From assembly GCF_001443045.1 (NCBI RefSeq), contig NZ_LKPJ01000009.1, positions 46,398-110,397 on the forward strand: 64,000 nt of DNA, given 5' to 3'. Made by a program: the position numbers and the translations under genes. Of this stretch, positions 24,589 through 33,488 are shown piece by piece (position 1 is the first letter of the stretch; each line of letters opens with the position of its first letter). The notes under the pieces are model-generated. The model searched no databases. It was not told the origin of the DNA and was given only the letters and a program-made list of their open reading frames with translations. The DNA is from Burkholderia ambifaria (GTDB lineage Bacteria > Pseudomonadota > Gammaproteobacteria > Burkholderiales > Burkholderiaceae).

Positions 24589-25947
24589 TCAGTGCAGCTT
24601 GATCGACGGCTGGTTGCGGCTTTGCAGCCAGTGACTCAGCGACTGGAACAGCGCGCGCTTGAGGCCGTACACGCTGAACAGATGCTTGCGGTACAGGAAC
24701 TTGTACAGCCCGATCGCGGCGAGCCCGTCGACGATCAGCGAGCGCGAACGCACGCCGAGGTCGGCCTGGTACACGGCGCCGGCCCGGCCGAGCGACACGA
24801 CGGTGCCCGCGTCGCGGAACGTGAAGCCCGCCACCGGCTTGTCGGCGAGGCGCCGCGCGAGCGCATCGCCCAGATACACGGCCTGCTGGTGCGCGACCTG
24901 CGCGCGCGGCGGCAGGAAGCGGCCCGCATCGGCCGACGGGCACGCGGCGCAGTCGCCGAACGCATACACGTGCGGATCGTCGGGCGTCTGCAGCGTATCG
25001 GTCACGATCACCTGGTTCGACCGGTTGAGCGCGATGTCGCCGAGTTCCCGCAGGATCGCGGGGCCCGCGACGCCGGCCGCCCAGATCGTGATGTCGCTCG
25101 CGAGCCGCTCGCCGGTCGCGGTCGTGATCGCGTCGGCGCCGACTTCAGCGACGCGCGTGTCCGTCAGCACGTCGACGTTCAGCGTGCGCAATTGCGCGTG
25201 CATCTTGGCCGACAGCCTTTCGTCGAGCGCCGGCAGGATGCGCGGGCCGCCTTCGATCAGCCGGATGTGCACGTCGCGTGCGGACACCAGCGCCTTGAAG
25301 CGATACGTCGTCAGCTGCTGGATCGCGTGGCGCAGCGCCGCGGCCAGTTCGACACCCGTCGCGCCCGCGCCGATCACGTTGATGCAGATCGGTGCCGCGG
25401 GCCGCGCCGGCTGCTGCTCGGCCAGGTGGTTCGCCTTCGTGCAGGCGGCGAGGAACTTGCGGCGGAAATCCTCGGCCTGGTCGAGGTTCTCGAGCGGCAA
25501 CGCGTGGCGCGCGGCGCCCGGCACGTTGAAGAAGTTCGTCACGCTGCCGACCGCCAGCACGAGATCGTCGTAGCCGAGCTCGCGCTGCGGCAGGATCTCG
25601 GTGCCGTCCGCGTCCTGCACCGCGGCGATCGTCGCCGTGCGTGCCGCGCGATCGACCCGCTGCAGCGCGCCCTGCACGAAGCGGAAGCCGTGGCGCTTCG
25701 CCTGCGCCGCGTACTCGATCGTGTGCGAGGCCGGATCGCGATGGCCGGATGCGGCTTCGTGCAGGAGCGGCTTCCAGAAGTGCGTCGGGTAGCGGTCGAC
25801 GAGCACCACTTCGGCTTGCCCGCGGCGGCCGACCGTGTCGCCGAGGCGCGTGGCGAGCTGCAGGCCGCCGGCGCCGCCGCCGACGATCACGATGCGCGGC
25901 ACGCGCGGTGCGCGATCCGTTGCAAGGGTAGGCGTGATGTTGTCCAT
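24589..25947 (-). CDS. ndh: NAD(P)/FAD-dependent oxidoreductase, type II NADH dehydrogenase
   Basis: A 452-residue flavoprotein. The FAD-binding fold is at the N-terminus (VPRIVIVGGGAGGLQLATRLG, about 16-36). A second Rossmann fold for NADH reads INVIGAGATGVELAAAL, the FAD-site motif is DPHVYAFGDCAACP, and the C-terminus is amphipathic and basic (FSVYGLKRALFQSLSHWLQSR), fit for membrane surface binding. NDH-2 oxidises NADH and reduces quinone without pumping protons. It is divergent from the LysR gene at 26048, whose product probably controls it. A terminator follows at 24521-24560. Confidence 0.92.
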   Translation of the reverse strand: MDNITPTLATDRAPRVPRIVIVGGGAGGLQLATRLGDTVGRRGQAEVVLVDRYPTHFWKPLLHEAASGHRDPASHTIEYAAQAKRHGFRFVQGALQRVDRAARTATIAAVQDADGTEILPQRELGYDDLVLAVGSVTNFFNVPGAARHALPLENLDQAEDFRRKFLAACTKANHLAEQQPARPAAPICINVIGAGATGVELAAALRHAIQQLTTYRFKALVSARDVHIRLIEGGPRILPALDERLSAKMHAQLRTLNVDVLTDTRVAEVGADAITTATGERLASDITIWAAGVAGPAILRELGDIALNRSNQVIVTDTLQTPDDPHVYAFGDCAACPSADAGRFLPPRAQVAHQQAVYLGDALARRLADKPVAGFTFRDAGTVVSLGRAGAVYQADLGVRSRSLIVDGLAAIGLYKFLYRKHLFSVYGLKRALFQSLSHWLQSRNQPSIKLH

Positions 25948-26033
25948 GTTGTGGCTCCCGCTGATGACGATTCGGATGACATTGCTCAGGAACCGACGAT
26001 ATAGTTTTGCACCTGCTCAAACAATTTAATGTT

Positions 26034-26062
26034 TATAAGCGACTCATATGTATTCACTTATA
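26034..26062. promoter_or_regulatory. 29-bp imperfect palindrome across the lysR start codon
   Basis: The arms TATAAG (26034-26039) and CTTATA (26057-26062) frame a centre of CATATG. The T-N11-A-like LysR half-sites and the position between ndh and lysR suggest the operator of the LysR protein. It overlaps the ATG at 26048, so bound protein would block its own gene as well as affect ndh. Confidence 0.5.
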
Positions 26063-27001
26063 GGAAAGACCGCGACGTTCCGGCAGCTGAAGGCGCTGGA
26101 CATGATTGCGCGGCTCGGCAGCGTGTCGCGCGCGGCCGAGGAGCTGAACCTGACGCAGCCGGCCGTGTCGCTGCAGGTTCGCCTGCTCGAGGAGGCGGTG
26201 GGCGCCGCGCTGTTGCAGCGGGTGGGGCGCGGCGTGCAGCTCACCGCGGCCGGTGAAATCGTGTCGCGCTATGCGCGCGAGATCCTGCATCTGTGGAGCG
26301 AGGCCGGCGACGAAGTGGCCGCGCTGACGGGCGATCTCGGCGGCACGCTGCGGATCGGCGCGATCACGACGGCCGAATACCTGATCCCGCCGCTGCTCGT
26401 GAAATTCACCGCGACGCGCCCGCACGTGAAGACGTATTTCAAGGTCGGCAATCGCGACGACATCATCCGCATGCTCGCGACGCATGAAATCGATCTCGCG
26501 GTGATGGGCAGCGCGCCGAAGGAACTGCGCACGCATGCGGTCGAGTTCGCGAAGCATCCGATGGTGTTCGTCGCGGCACCCGGCCATCCGCTGATGCAGC
26601 GCAAGCGCGTCGCGCTGAAGGATCTCGAATCCGCGCACCTGCTCGTGCGCGAACGCGGCGCGGGCACGCGCTCGACGGTCGAGAGCCTGTTCAAGACGGC
26701 CGGCTACCGCTTCCATGTGGGCTCCGAACTGTCGAGCAACGAGGCGATCAAGCAGATGGCCGAAGCGGGGCTCGGCGTTGCGTTCCTGTCGTTGCACGCG
26801 TGTGCACTCGAGCTGCGCGCGGGGCTGCTCGGGCAACTGCCGTTTCCGGGCAATCCGATCGTGCGCGAGTGGTACGTGATCACGCTCGCCGATAGGCGGA
26901 TCTCGCAGGTGACGGGGCTGTTTCGCGACTTCCTGATCAAGCAGGGCGCGCCGGTGATCGACGGCGCGACGGTCGCGCCGCACGAACGCCGGCGCAAGTA
27001 G
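26048..27001 (+). CDS. LysR family transcriptional regulator (CbbR/CysL-type)
   Basis: A 317-residue regulator. The helix-turn-helix spans FRQLKALDMIARLGSVSRAAEELNLTQPAVSLQV (about 12-45, read in two helices). The effector domain has LRIGAITTAEYLIPPLL and ends near residue 300. It resembles the CbbR branch, which responds to redox or metabolite state. The ATG at 26048 has no clear ribosome site; the domain needs at least residue 11, so no later start is available. It is divergent from ndh across 100 bp, the typical layout for a regulator of its neighbour. Confidence 0.9.
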   Translation: MYSLIGKTATFRQLKALDMIARLGSVSRAAEELNLTQPAVSLQVRLLEEAVGAALLQRVGRGVQLTAAGEIVSRYAREILHLWSEAGDEVAALTGDLGGTLRIGAITTAEYLIPPLLVKFTATRPHVKTYFKVGNRDDIIRMLATHEIDLAVMGSAPKELRTHAVEFAKHPMVFVAAPGHPLMQRKRVALKDLESAHLLVRERGAGTRSTVESLFKTAGYRFHVGSELSSNEAIKQMAEAGLGVAFLSLHACALELRAGLLGQLPFPGNPIVREWYVITLADRRISQVTGLFRDFLIKQGAPVIDGATVAPHERRRK

Positions 27002-27040
27002 GCGGATGAGGGCGGCATGTGCGTGCCGTGTGTTCGACGG

Positions 27041-27238
27041 TTAAACGATCCCGAAGTCGTCGTTGCTGTCGGGGATCGACGCGAGCAGCCGTTCGAGGCT
27101 GTACCAGCCGATCCTGCGCAGGCACCACGCGGCGACGGTGGTCCGGTCGGTGCGGTGAGTGGGGCGGGCAGGACGGCGGTCGGCGCGGGACGGTGAAGTG
27201 GGGGTGAACGCTGCACGTCGCGGGCAGTAATGGGGCAT
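27041..27238 (-). CDS. small conserved-looking protein of unknown function
   Basis: A 65-residue reading. The N-terminal half is Arg/Pro/Thr-rich and probably disordered. The C-terminal part (WCLRRIGWYSLERLLAS then IPDSNDDFGIV) has an amphipathic helix and an acidic end, as in short DUF-type proteins of Burkholderia. The ATG at 27238 follows GGAG at 6 nt. It is divergent from the AraC gene. Function is unknown. Confidence 0.5.
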   Translation of the reverse strand: MPHYCPRRAAFTPTSPSRADRRPARPTHRTDRTTVAAWCLRRIGWYSLERLLASIPDSNDDFGIV

Positions 27239-27429
27239 GACGGTCTCCGTAGGTGTCGGAGAGGCCATCGTAAGCGGCACGGTGCCCGGCGGCGCACACG
27301 CAAGGATGGGCCTGAGCAGAAATGGATGATCTTTTTCTGCCCGGCGCGGGCATGGCCGTGCAAGCCCGGCAAGCGGCCGGAAAAAGCGTCACAATGCGCG
27401 TTCGACACCTGATCTGGTGGAGGGAAACG

Positions 27430-28335
27430 ATGAGCGATCCGATTCTCGCGTCGCCGACCGACAACGGCGTGCCGGTCAGCCTGCGCTCCAGCCGCGGGCT
27501 CGGCTGGCGCGGCTTCGGTGCGTCGCTGCTGGAGATTCGCGCGGGCACGTACCGGATCCCGGCCGCCGAGCATCACCGCATCGGCGTGCATATCGGCTCG
27601 CCCGTGCGTGCGGATTGCGTGTGCGACGGCGAACGCGTGTCGCGCATCCAGGCGCACGGTGACGTCGACGTGATTCCCGCCGGCCTGCCGGGGCAGTGGA
27701 CCGACAGCGCCGACTGCCGGATTCTCCACATCGCGCTCAGCGACGCGTTCGTGCGGCGCACGTTCGACCAGCTCGAGCTGAAGCCGGCGCAGGCGCAGAT
27801 CCGCCGCCGGCTGCAGGTGCGCGATCCGCGGCTGCAGCACATCGCGTGGGCGATGGCCGCCGAACTCGAAGCGGAAGACGCGTCGGATCCGCTCTATGCG
27901 GAGAGCCTGTGCACGGCGCTCGTCGCGCGGCTGGTCGACAGCCAGCCGGCGTTCCGCGAGCGCCGGCGTATGTTGGCTCCGAAGGCGGCGGCGCGCGTGA
28001 TCGACTATGTCGAGGCGAACCTCGAGCGCCGCATGACGCTGGCCGAACTCGCGGCGCTCGTGTCGATCAGCGTGCCGCATTTCAAGGTGCTGTTTCGCGA
28101 GACGCTCGGGATGCCGGTGCATCAGTACGTGGTGCGGCGCCGGGTCGAGCGCGCGAAGGCGTTGTTGCTCGAAGGGCGACTCAGCATCAGCCAGATTGCG
28201 CTTGAGGCGGGTTTCGCGCACCAGAGCCATATGGCGAACTGGATGAATCGCGTGCTGGGGGTGACGCCGACGGAGATCGCGCGGGCGCGCGCGCGGGGTG
28301 GGTTGAGGCTCGCTTCCGGCGGTGAGGACCGTTGA
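27430..28335 (+). CDS. AraC family transcriptional regulator
   Basis: A 301-residue protein with an N-terminal sensing domain and a C-terminal pair of helix-turn-helix units (LAELAALVSISVPHFKVLFR and LSISQIALEAGFAHQSHMANWM) covering about 200-290. The final ATPTEIARARARGG region matches the AraC/XylS pattern. The ATG at 27430 has GGAGGGA in front (27418-27424). Its target is unknown; the NmrA-like gene downstream is on the same strand but 283 bp away. Confidence 0.92.
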   Translation: MSDPILASPTDNGVPVSLRSSRGLGWRGFGASLLEIRAGTYRIPAAEHHRIGVHIGSPVRADCVCDGERVSRIQAHGDVDVIPAGLPGQWTDSADCRILHIALSDAFVRRTFDQLELKPAQAQIRRRLQVRDPRLQHIAWAMAAELEAEDASDPLYAESLCTALVARLVDSQPAFRERRRMLAPKAAARVIDYVEANLERRMTLAELAALVSISVPHFKVLFRETLGMPVHQYVVRRRVERAKALLLEGRLSISQIALEAGFAHQSHMANWMNRVLGVTPTEIARARARGGLRLASGGEDR

Positions 28336-28618
28336 TCGACCGTCACGCGAGACCGGTTCTCCGTGCAGGACGCCGAGACGAGTCTACTCCCCGTCAGGCG
28401 TAGGACTGCTCCAGCTTGGCCAGCAACACCAGGTTAGTCTCCGGTCCAGGACGGTTGTCCAGCGGCCTGTTGGAGAAGTGCCGGGTCCTGCCACGCAGCG
28501 GACATCGTCGACCATCTCCAAAGCCGTCATCCGTTCCTGTCCGGGGCATCCGTCCGTGCGCGCCACGTTGGCGGCGAGCGCCGACAATCGCTTCACCTTC
28601 ATTCCCCAGGAGCGAATC

Positions 28619-29512
28619 GTGTTCGTGATTTTCGGAGCATCAGGCAACGTCGGCTTGTCGACCGTGACGACCCTGCGCTACGCAGGCCACCCCGTGCGCG
28701 CGGTGCTGCGCGACCCACGCCGGCGCGATCGCTTCGCGCAACTCGGCTGCGACGTCGCGATCGCCGACCTGACCGACGCACGCTCGGTCGCCGCGGCGAT
28801 CGACGGCGCGCAAGCCGTGCAGATGCTGTGTCCGGTGCCCGTTGCCGACAGCGACCCGGCCGCGACGATGGAGCGGACGATCGACATCGTGACCGGCGCG
28901 CTCGCCGCGAATCCGCCGCCGGTGCTGCTCGCGCTGTCGGACTACGGCGCGGAACGCGACGGCAACACAGGCATCACGCGGCTCTTTCATCGTCTTGAAG
29001 AAAGCCTGAAGGCGGTGCCGGCGCAGCTCACGCTATTGCGCTCGGCCGAGCATCTGCAGAACTGGACGCGCATCCTGCCGGTCGCGCTCGCAACCGGCAC
29101 GCTGCCGAGTTTTCATCATCCGCTCGACAAGATGTTTCCGACGGTCTGGGCGCCCGATGTGGGTGTTGCGGCGGCGCGGTTGCTGCTCGATCGGACTGAA
29201 TTCGGTAACGGACCGCGTATTGTCAGCATCGAAGGACCGCAGCGCGTGAGCGTGAGGGACATCGCGGAGATGCTCGGCGTGGCGGCTGATCGCCAGATCG
29301 TCGCGCGTGAACTGCCGCGCGATGCATGGACTGCGACGCTGTTACGCGCAGGGCTCAGCGAGCGTCATGCGCAACTGATCGTTGATTTGTACGACGTGCA
29401 CAACGCGGGGCAGATCGATGTGGAGGACGGCGTGTCGGAGCGTGTGTATGGCGTGACGGCACCGGAGGAGGCGCTCGCTGTGCCGGTGCGCGAGCAGGCG
29501 GCGTCGGTGTGA
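28619..29512 (+). CDS. NmrA-like NAD(P)-binding protein
   Basis: A 297-residue Rossmann-fold protein with VIFGASGNVGLSTVTTLR at its N-terminus, the fingerprint of the NmrA/atypical SDR group. It lacks the YxxxK catalytic pair, in line with NmrA-like redox sensors and quinone reductases of the QOR2 type. A GTG start at 28619 follows CAGGAGCG at 28608-28615; an upstream frame to 28322 has no domain. It is convergent with tssE. Reaction unknown. Confidence 0.82.
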   Translation: MFVIFGASGNVGLSTVTTLRYAGHPVRAVLRDPRRRDRFAQLGCDVAIADLTDARSVAAAIDGAQAVQMLCPVPVADSDPAATMERTIDIVTGALAANPPPVLLALSDYGAERDGNTGITRLFHRLEESLKAVPAQLTLLRSAEHLQNWTRILPVALATGTLPSFHHPLDKMFPTVWAPDVGVAAARLLLDRTEFGNGPRIVSIEGPQRVSVRDIAEMLGVAADRQIVARELPRDAWTATLLRAGLSERHAQLIVDLYDVHNAGQIDVEDGVSERVYGVTAPEEALAVPVREQAASV

Positions 29513-29546
29513 TGCGAGCAGCAGCTATCCGGGGTTGATGTTGATG

Positions 29547-29576
29547 GACCGGGTTGGCAAGTTACGAAACCCGGTC
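29547..29576. terminator. hairpin between convergent genes, possible bidirectional terminator
   Basis: GACCGGGTT (29547-29555) pairs with AACCCGGTC (29568-29576), 9 bp with a 12-nt loop. It lies between the NmrA-like gene (+) and tssE (-). A second imperfect stem, GGACTTC/GAAGTCC with inner GC pairs, overlaps the tssE stop codon (about 29578-29613). There is no clear T run. Confidence 0.4.
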
Positions 29577-29594
29577 TGGACTTCAGGGCGCACT

Positions 29595-30020
29595 TTAACC
29601 GTGCCCCGAAGTCCTGCGTTTCAACCACATGCGCCCGGGCGGCTCGAAGTACGTACCGAATCGCACGAGTCCGGCCTTCTTCAGATGGCACGTCATTTCA
29701 AAACTCACCAGCACGCCAGGATCGTCGTTTTCGAGGATGTCGACGTCGATGGAGCGGATGCGCGGCTCATATTTCAGGAGCGTCGCCTCCATCTGCTGCT
29801 TGAGCATGTGGGCTGACGCGGGCAGCGCCTTGTAGATGTTCGTCAGATCCGGCAGACCATAGTCCGGCAGGTGTTTCAGCGCGCCGGCACGCGAGTTCAG
29901 GATGCGCTGCACATTTTGCTGGATGCTCATGCACTCGAGTGTCCGGTCGTCGTAAGTATCGAGCGGCTCACCACTGATCTGACCGAGCAGCGTGTCATGG
30001 AGAGAGGGGCGCGCCTGCAT
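29595..30020 (-). CDS. tssE: type VI secretion baseplate protein TssE (gp25-like)
   Basis: A 141-residue protein of the gp25/lysozyme-like baseplate family. It contains the conserved central part RILNSRAGALKHLPDYGLPDL, KQQMEATLLKYEPRI and the segment DVDILENDDPGVLVSFEM. TssE is part of the baseplate wedge with TssF, TssG and TssK. It is 15 bp downstream of tssH and last in the minus-strand operon. Length is usual for the family. Confidence 0.93.
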   Translation of the reverse strand: MQARPSLHDTLLGQISGEPLDTYDDRTLECMSIQQNVQRILNSRAGALKHLPDYGLPDLTNIYKALPASAHMLKQQMEATLLKYEPRIRSIDVDILENDDPGVLVSFEMTCHLKKAGLVRFGTYFEPPGRMWLKRRTSGHG

Positions 30021-30035
30021 GATCCTGGCCTCCCG

Positions 30036-32759
30036 TTACGCGGTAGCGGGTGTCGGTTCCGTCGTGCCCACCGCGACGTTGCTCCGATCGACGAAATCGA
30101 TCGTTAGGTTCCCCTCGGCCGAACTCGACAGCACGATCTTTTCGGGTGGGGCACCGGTGGCCATGCGCGCAAGCAGTTCGCGCGACACGCTCGGCAGGAT
30201 TCGCTGATTGAGGAACGCATCGACGTTGCGCGCACCGGACTCGCGCGCGAGACAAAGCTCGGCCATCGCGTCGATCAACGACTCGTCGCACGCCAGCTCG
30301 ACGTCGTGTTGCCGGCGCAGGCGATCGGCGACCTTCGACAGCTTGAGCCGCACGATCGACGCGAGTGCGGCGGCGTCGAGCGGCCGATAGACGAGCGACT
30401 GGAAGCGCGCGAGCAGGGCCGGCTGGAAGTGCGCCGCAAGCTGCGGGTGGATCGACTCGAGCAACGCCGCCTGAGCAATCTCCGGATCGTCGGCGGTCAT
30501 CTCGTCAATCCGTGCGCTGCCGAGATTGGACGTCATCAGGATCACGCAATTGCGGAAGTCGATCTCGCGCCCTTCGCCGTCGCGCATCATGCCGCGGTCG
30601 AACACCTGATAGAACATGTCGAGCACGTCGCGGTGGGCCTTTTCGACTTCATCGAGCAGCACGACACCGTACGGCCGCTGCCGCACGGCTTCGGTCAGGA
30701 TGCCTCCGCGGCCGTAGCCGACATAACCGGGCGGCGAACCTTTAAGTTGCGACACCGTGTGTGCTTCCTGATATTCCGACATGTTGATCGTCGTGAGCGC
30801 GGCCTCGCCGCCGAACAGCAGGTCGGCCAGGGCCAGCGCCGTTTCGGTCTTGCCGACACCCGATGGTCCTGCGAGCAGAAAGACACCGAGTGGCGCATGT
30901 TCATTCTTGAGGCCTGCCTTCGCGGTGCGCAGGCTCTCGGCGAGCGCAGCCAGCGCGTCGTCTTGTGCGACCACGCGCCGGGCCAGCTGCTGTTCGAGAT
31001 TCAGCAGGCTCAGCAGTTCGTCTTCGACGAGATTGCCGACCGGCACACCCGTCCATTCCGCAACGACACGTGCGATGGCTGCCGCATCGACATCGACAGA
31101 GATCAACGGCGCCTTGCCTTGCCGGTCGGCCAGTCGGCGTTTGATATCGTCGAGCGGGCCGTGGCTGGCCGCCGAGCGGTCTTCGGCGATTTCGGCGCGA
31201 TACTGGTGAACGAGGCGGACCAGCTCGAGTTCGGTGACATGGCGCGCCTGCAAGCCCGTCAGGATGTTCCGCGCCTCGGACAGTGCGCTCTCCAGCGCCT
31301 CGCGCCGAGGCGCAGCGTCGTCGATACCGGCCTGCGCGTCCGCGTCGAGCGTCGCCTGTTCGAGTTCGAGAGCGGAGACCGCGGCGCGCGCGCGCTGCAG
31401 TTCCGCGGGCGGCGATTCGAGTCCCATTCGCACCCGCGCGGCAGCGGTATCGATCAGGTCGACTGCCTTGTCCGGCAGTTGCCGCGCGGGGATATAGCGT
31501 CGCGAGAGTTTCACCGCCGCGATGAGCGCGTCATCCCGAATGTGCACGTTGTGATATTCCGCATAGCGACTCTTCAGGCCTCGCAACATCAGGCACGCCG
31601 CATCGTCGTCGGGTTCGCCGACCTTGATGATCTGGAAGCGGCGCTCGAGCGCGGCGTCGCGCTCGAAGAATTCCTTGTACTCCGACCAGGTAGTTGCCGC
31701 GATCGTACGCAGTTCGCCACGTGCGAGCGCCGGCTTGAGCAGGTTGGCAGCATCGGCGCCGCCGGCGGCGTTGCCCGCTCCGATCAATATGTGCGCCTCG
31801 TCGATGAAGAGCAGGATCGGCTCGGGCGAAGACTGGACCTCGTCGATGACGTTCTTCAAGCGTTGCTCGAACTCCCCCTTCACGCCGGCGCCGGCCTGCA
31901 GCAGGCCCAAATCGAGTGTCAGGATGCGCACGTCACGAATCACGTTCGGGACGCTTTCCTCGGCGACGCGCAGCGCGAGGCCTTCGACGAGCGCGGTCTT
32001 GCCGACGCCCGGTTCGCCGACGAGAATCGGATTGTTCTTGCGCCGACGCGCGAGCACGTCGACCATCTGCTGGATTTCACGATCGCGGCCGAACACCGGA
32101 TCGATGGTGCCGCGTCGAGCCTTGTCGGTCAGGTCGATCGTGAAGCGGGAAAGGGCGTCGCCGTCGATGGTTTGCCGGGGCGCGAGCGTTGCTGCCACGA
32201 CGGGCGGGGCCGATGCTGGCGTCTGATCGGCTACGGGAGCGATCGGATGGTCACCCGCTCCGGCTTCGATATCCTCCGGACGCAAGCTTTCGCACGAACG
32301 ATGGGCAAGGCGCGGCAGGACGCGCTGGATCTGCGTGCTGCTGACGGACAGCAGAGGCCAGGCGTTCTCTGCACGCAATACATGGGGACGATCGACGATC
32401 GCCTGCAGCAGATCGCCGGACCTGATGGCCGCGTCGTCGGTGTTGGACGCTGCACGGAGCCATGCGTCTTGCAGCATGGTTGCCAGTTGCGGAGAGAGGG
32501 CCGGCTTGCCCCGAAGGTTGCGCGGAAGATGCTCGATCGAGGCGAGCAGCGCATCCCAGACGGTGTCGATGTCGATACCGTAATGCCCCAGAATTGCAGG
32601 GATGTCTCCGTCACCGGCTTCGATCAGTTTCAGCAGCCAGTGCTCGACGGTGATCTCGTCCGCGAGACGCGTCTGGCATAAGCTCACGGCCGCTTCGAGC
32701 GCCTTCGCGCAGTGCGGATTGAGTCGACGGAGCAGGTGGGTCGTGTCGCGCGGAATCAT
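30036..32759 (-). CDS. tssH: type VI secretion AAA+ ATPase TssH (ClpV)
   Basis: A 907-residue double AAA+ ATPase. The N-terminal ClpV-type domain (1-160) binds the contracted sheath. The first Walker A, GEPGVGKTALVEG, is at about 248-260 with FIDEAHILIGAG as its Walker B. The second, GPSGVGKTETALALADLL, is about residue 640 with LLDEVEKAH. A ClpB-like coiled middle region lies between. It dismantles contracted TssB/TssC sheaths so that they can be rebuilt. The ATG at 32759 is 136 bp after the hcp region on this strand. Confidence 0.96.
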   Translation of the reverse strand: MIPRDTTHLLRRLNPHCAKALEAAVSLCQTRLADEITVEHWLLKLIEAGDGDIPAILGHYGIDIDTVWDALLASIEHLPRNLRGKPALSPQLATMLQDAWLRAASNTDDAAIRSGDLLQAIVDRPHVLRAENAWPLLSVSSTQIQRVLPRLAHRSCESLRPEDIEAGAGDHPIAPVADQTPASAPPVVAATLAPRQTIDGDALSRFTIDLTDKARRGTIDPVFGRDREIQQMVDVLARRRKNNPILVGEPGVGKTALVEGLALRVAEESVPNVIRDVRILTLDLGLLQAGAGVKGEFEQRLKNVIDEVQSSPEPILLFIDEAHILIGAGNAAGGADAANLLKPALARGELRTIAATTWSEYKEFFERDAALERRFQIIKVGEPDDDAACLMLRGLKSRYAEYHNVHIRDDALIAAVKLSRRYIPARQLPDKAVDLIDTAAARVRMGLESPPAELQRARAAVSALELEQATLDADAQAGIDDAAPRREALESALSEARNILTGLQARHVTELELVRLVHQYRAEIAEDRSAASHGPLDDIKRRLADRQGKAPLISVDVDAAAIARVVAEWTGVPVGNLVEDELLSLLNLEQQLARRVVAQDDALAALAESLRTAKAGLKNEHAPLGVFLLAGPSGVGKTETALALADLLFGGEAALTTINMSEYQEAHTVSQLKGSPPGYVGYGRGGILTEAVRQRPYGVVLLDEVEKAHRDVLDMFYQVFDRGMMRDGEGREIDFRNCVILMTSNLGSARIDEMTADDPEIAQAALLESIHPQLAAHFQPALLARFQSLVYRPLDAAALASIVRLKLSKVADRLRRQHDVELACDESLIDAMAELCLARESGARNVDAFLNQRILPSVSRELLARMATGAPPEKIVLSSSAEGNLTIDFVDRSNVAVGTTEPTPATA

Positions 32760-32895
32760 GTCGAGGTCTGAAGAAGGAAGGGGCGAGGCACAGTCATGGA
32801 CCGAACTCGGTCTCGAGGACAGGAAGGGCAGCCTGAATCGGCCAGGCTGTCAAAGGAACCGCGCGAGGAGCCGGCGGTTCGACCATCGATCGGGA

Positions 32896-33380
32896 TCAGG
32901 ACCGCTCGTTCCAGGTGTCCTTGTGGATAATGTTGCCGTCCTTGTACGACCAGGTGATCGTTTCGTAGCGAAGCTCCACGTTTTCGAGGTGGTTGTGCTT
33001 CTCGTAGTCCGGGTTCTTGATGTCATGCATGACCGGATTTACGGCGACGATCTTCACGTGTCGAGCTTCGTGTTGAAGTACTCCTTCTCCTTGCCCGCGT
33101 CGTCGATCTTGTACCACTTGATCTCGACCGACTTGAGCGTCTGGCCGCTCGTCACGGCCTTGTACAGGTACGGCGTCGACGCATCGGTTTCCTTCGTCAA
33201 CGTGATCGGCTTGTGGACGCGCGTGCCCGTCAGCTTGCCGGTGTTGCCGTCGGTCGGGATATGCACGCCGTGGTCGAACGCGACGAGTTCGACGCTGCCT
33301 TCGCGGTCCTGAACCGTCACCGAACCCTTGATGTCGGCGCCGCCGTCGTCCTTGAGCCACATATAAGCCGGAATTGCCAT
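32896..33380 (-). pseudogene. hcp: hcp (tssD) tube protein gene with a single-base frameshift
   Basis: From the ATG at 33380, with AAGGAG upstream, the first frame encodes 108 residues of Hcp (MAIPAYMWLKDDGGADIKGS onward, through GKEKEYFNTKLDT) and then stops at 33054. The remaining Hcp sequence, VKIVAVNPVMHDIKNPDYEK to the C-terminal DTWNERS, continues in another frame to 32896. At the junction the reading CTC GAC ACG TGA would become CTC GAC AAC GTG AAG by adding one A near 33061. Intact, the product would be the 161-residue hexameric tube protein, which is essential for type VI secretion. As written it should be inactive, unless the base is a sequencing error or another hcp copy exists. 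Confidence 0.85.
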
Positions 33381-33488
33381 TGCCTTACTCCTTTTTATTT
33401 CACTGTACGCACTACTAAACTAGCCAGGAGCGCGCCCCTGAGCTTGAGAATCCCGAAGCGAGTTGCTTTGGGGGCTAAACCTGGATCG

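Noticed and set aside
30306..32681. 791-residue plus-strand open frame
   Set aside because: It is antisense to tssH, whose AAA+ motifs are clear; the composition is that of a shadow frame.
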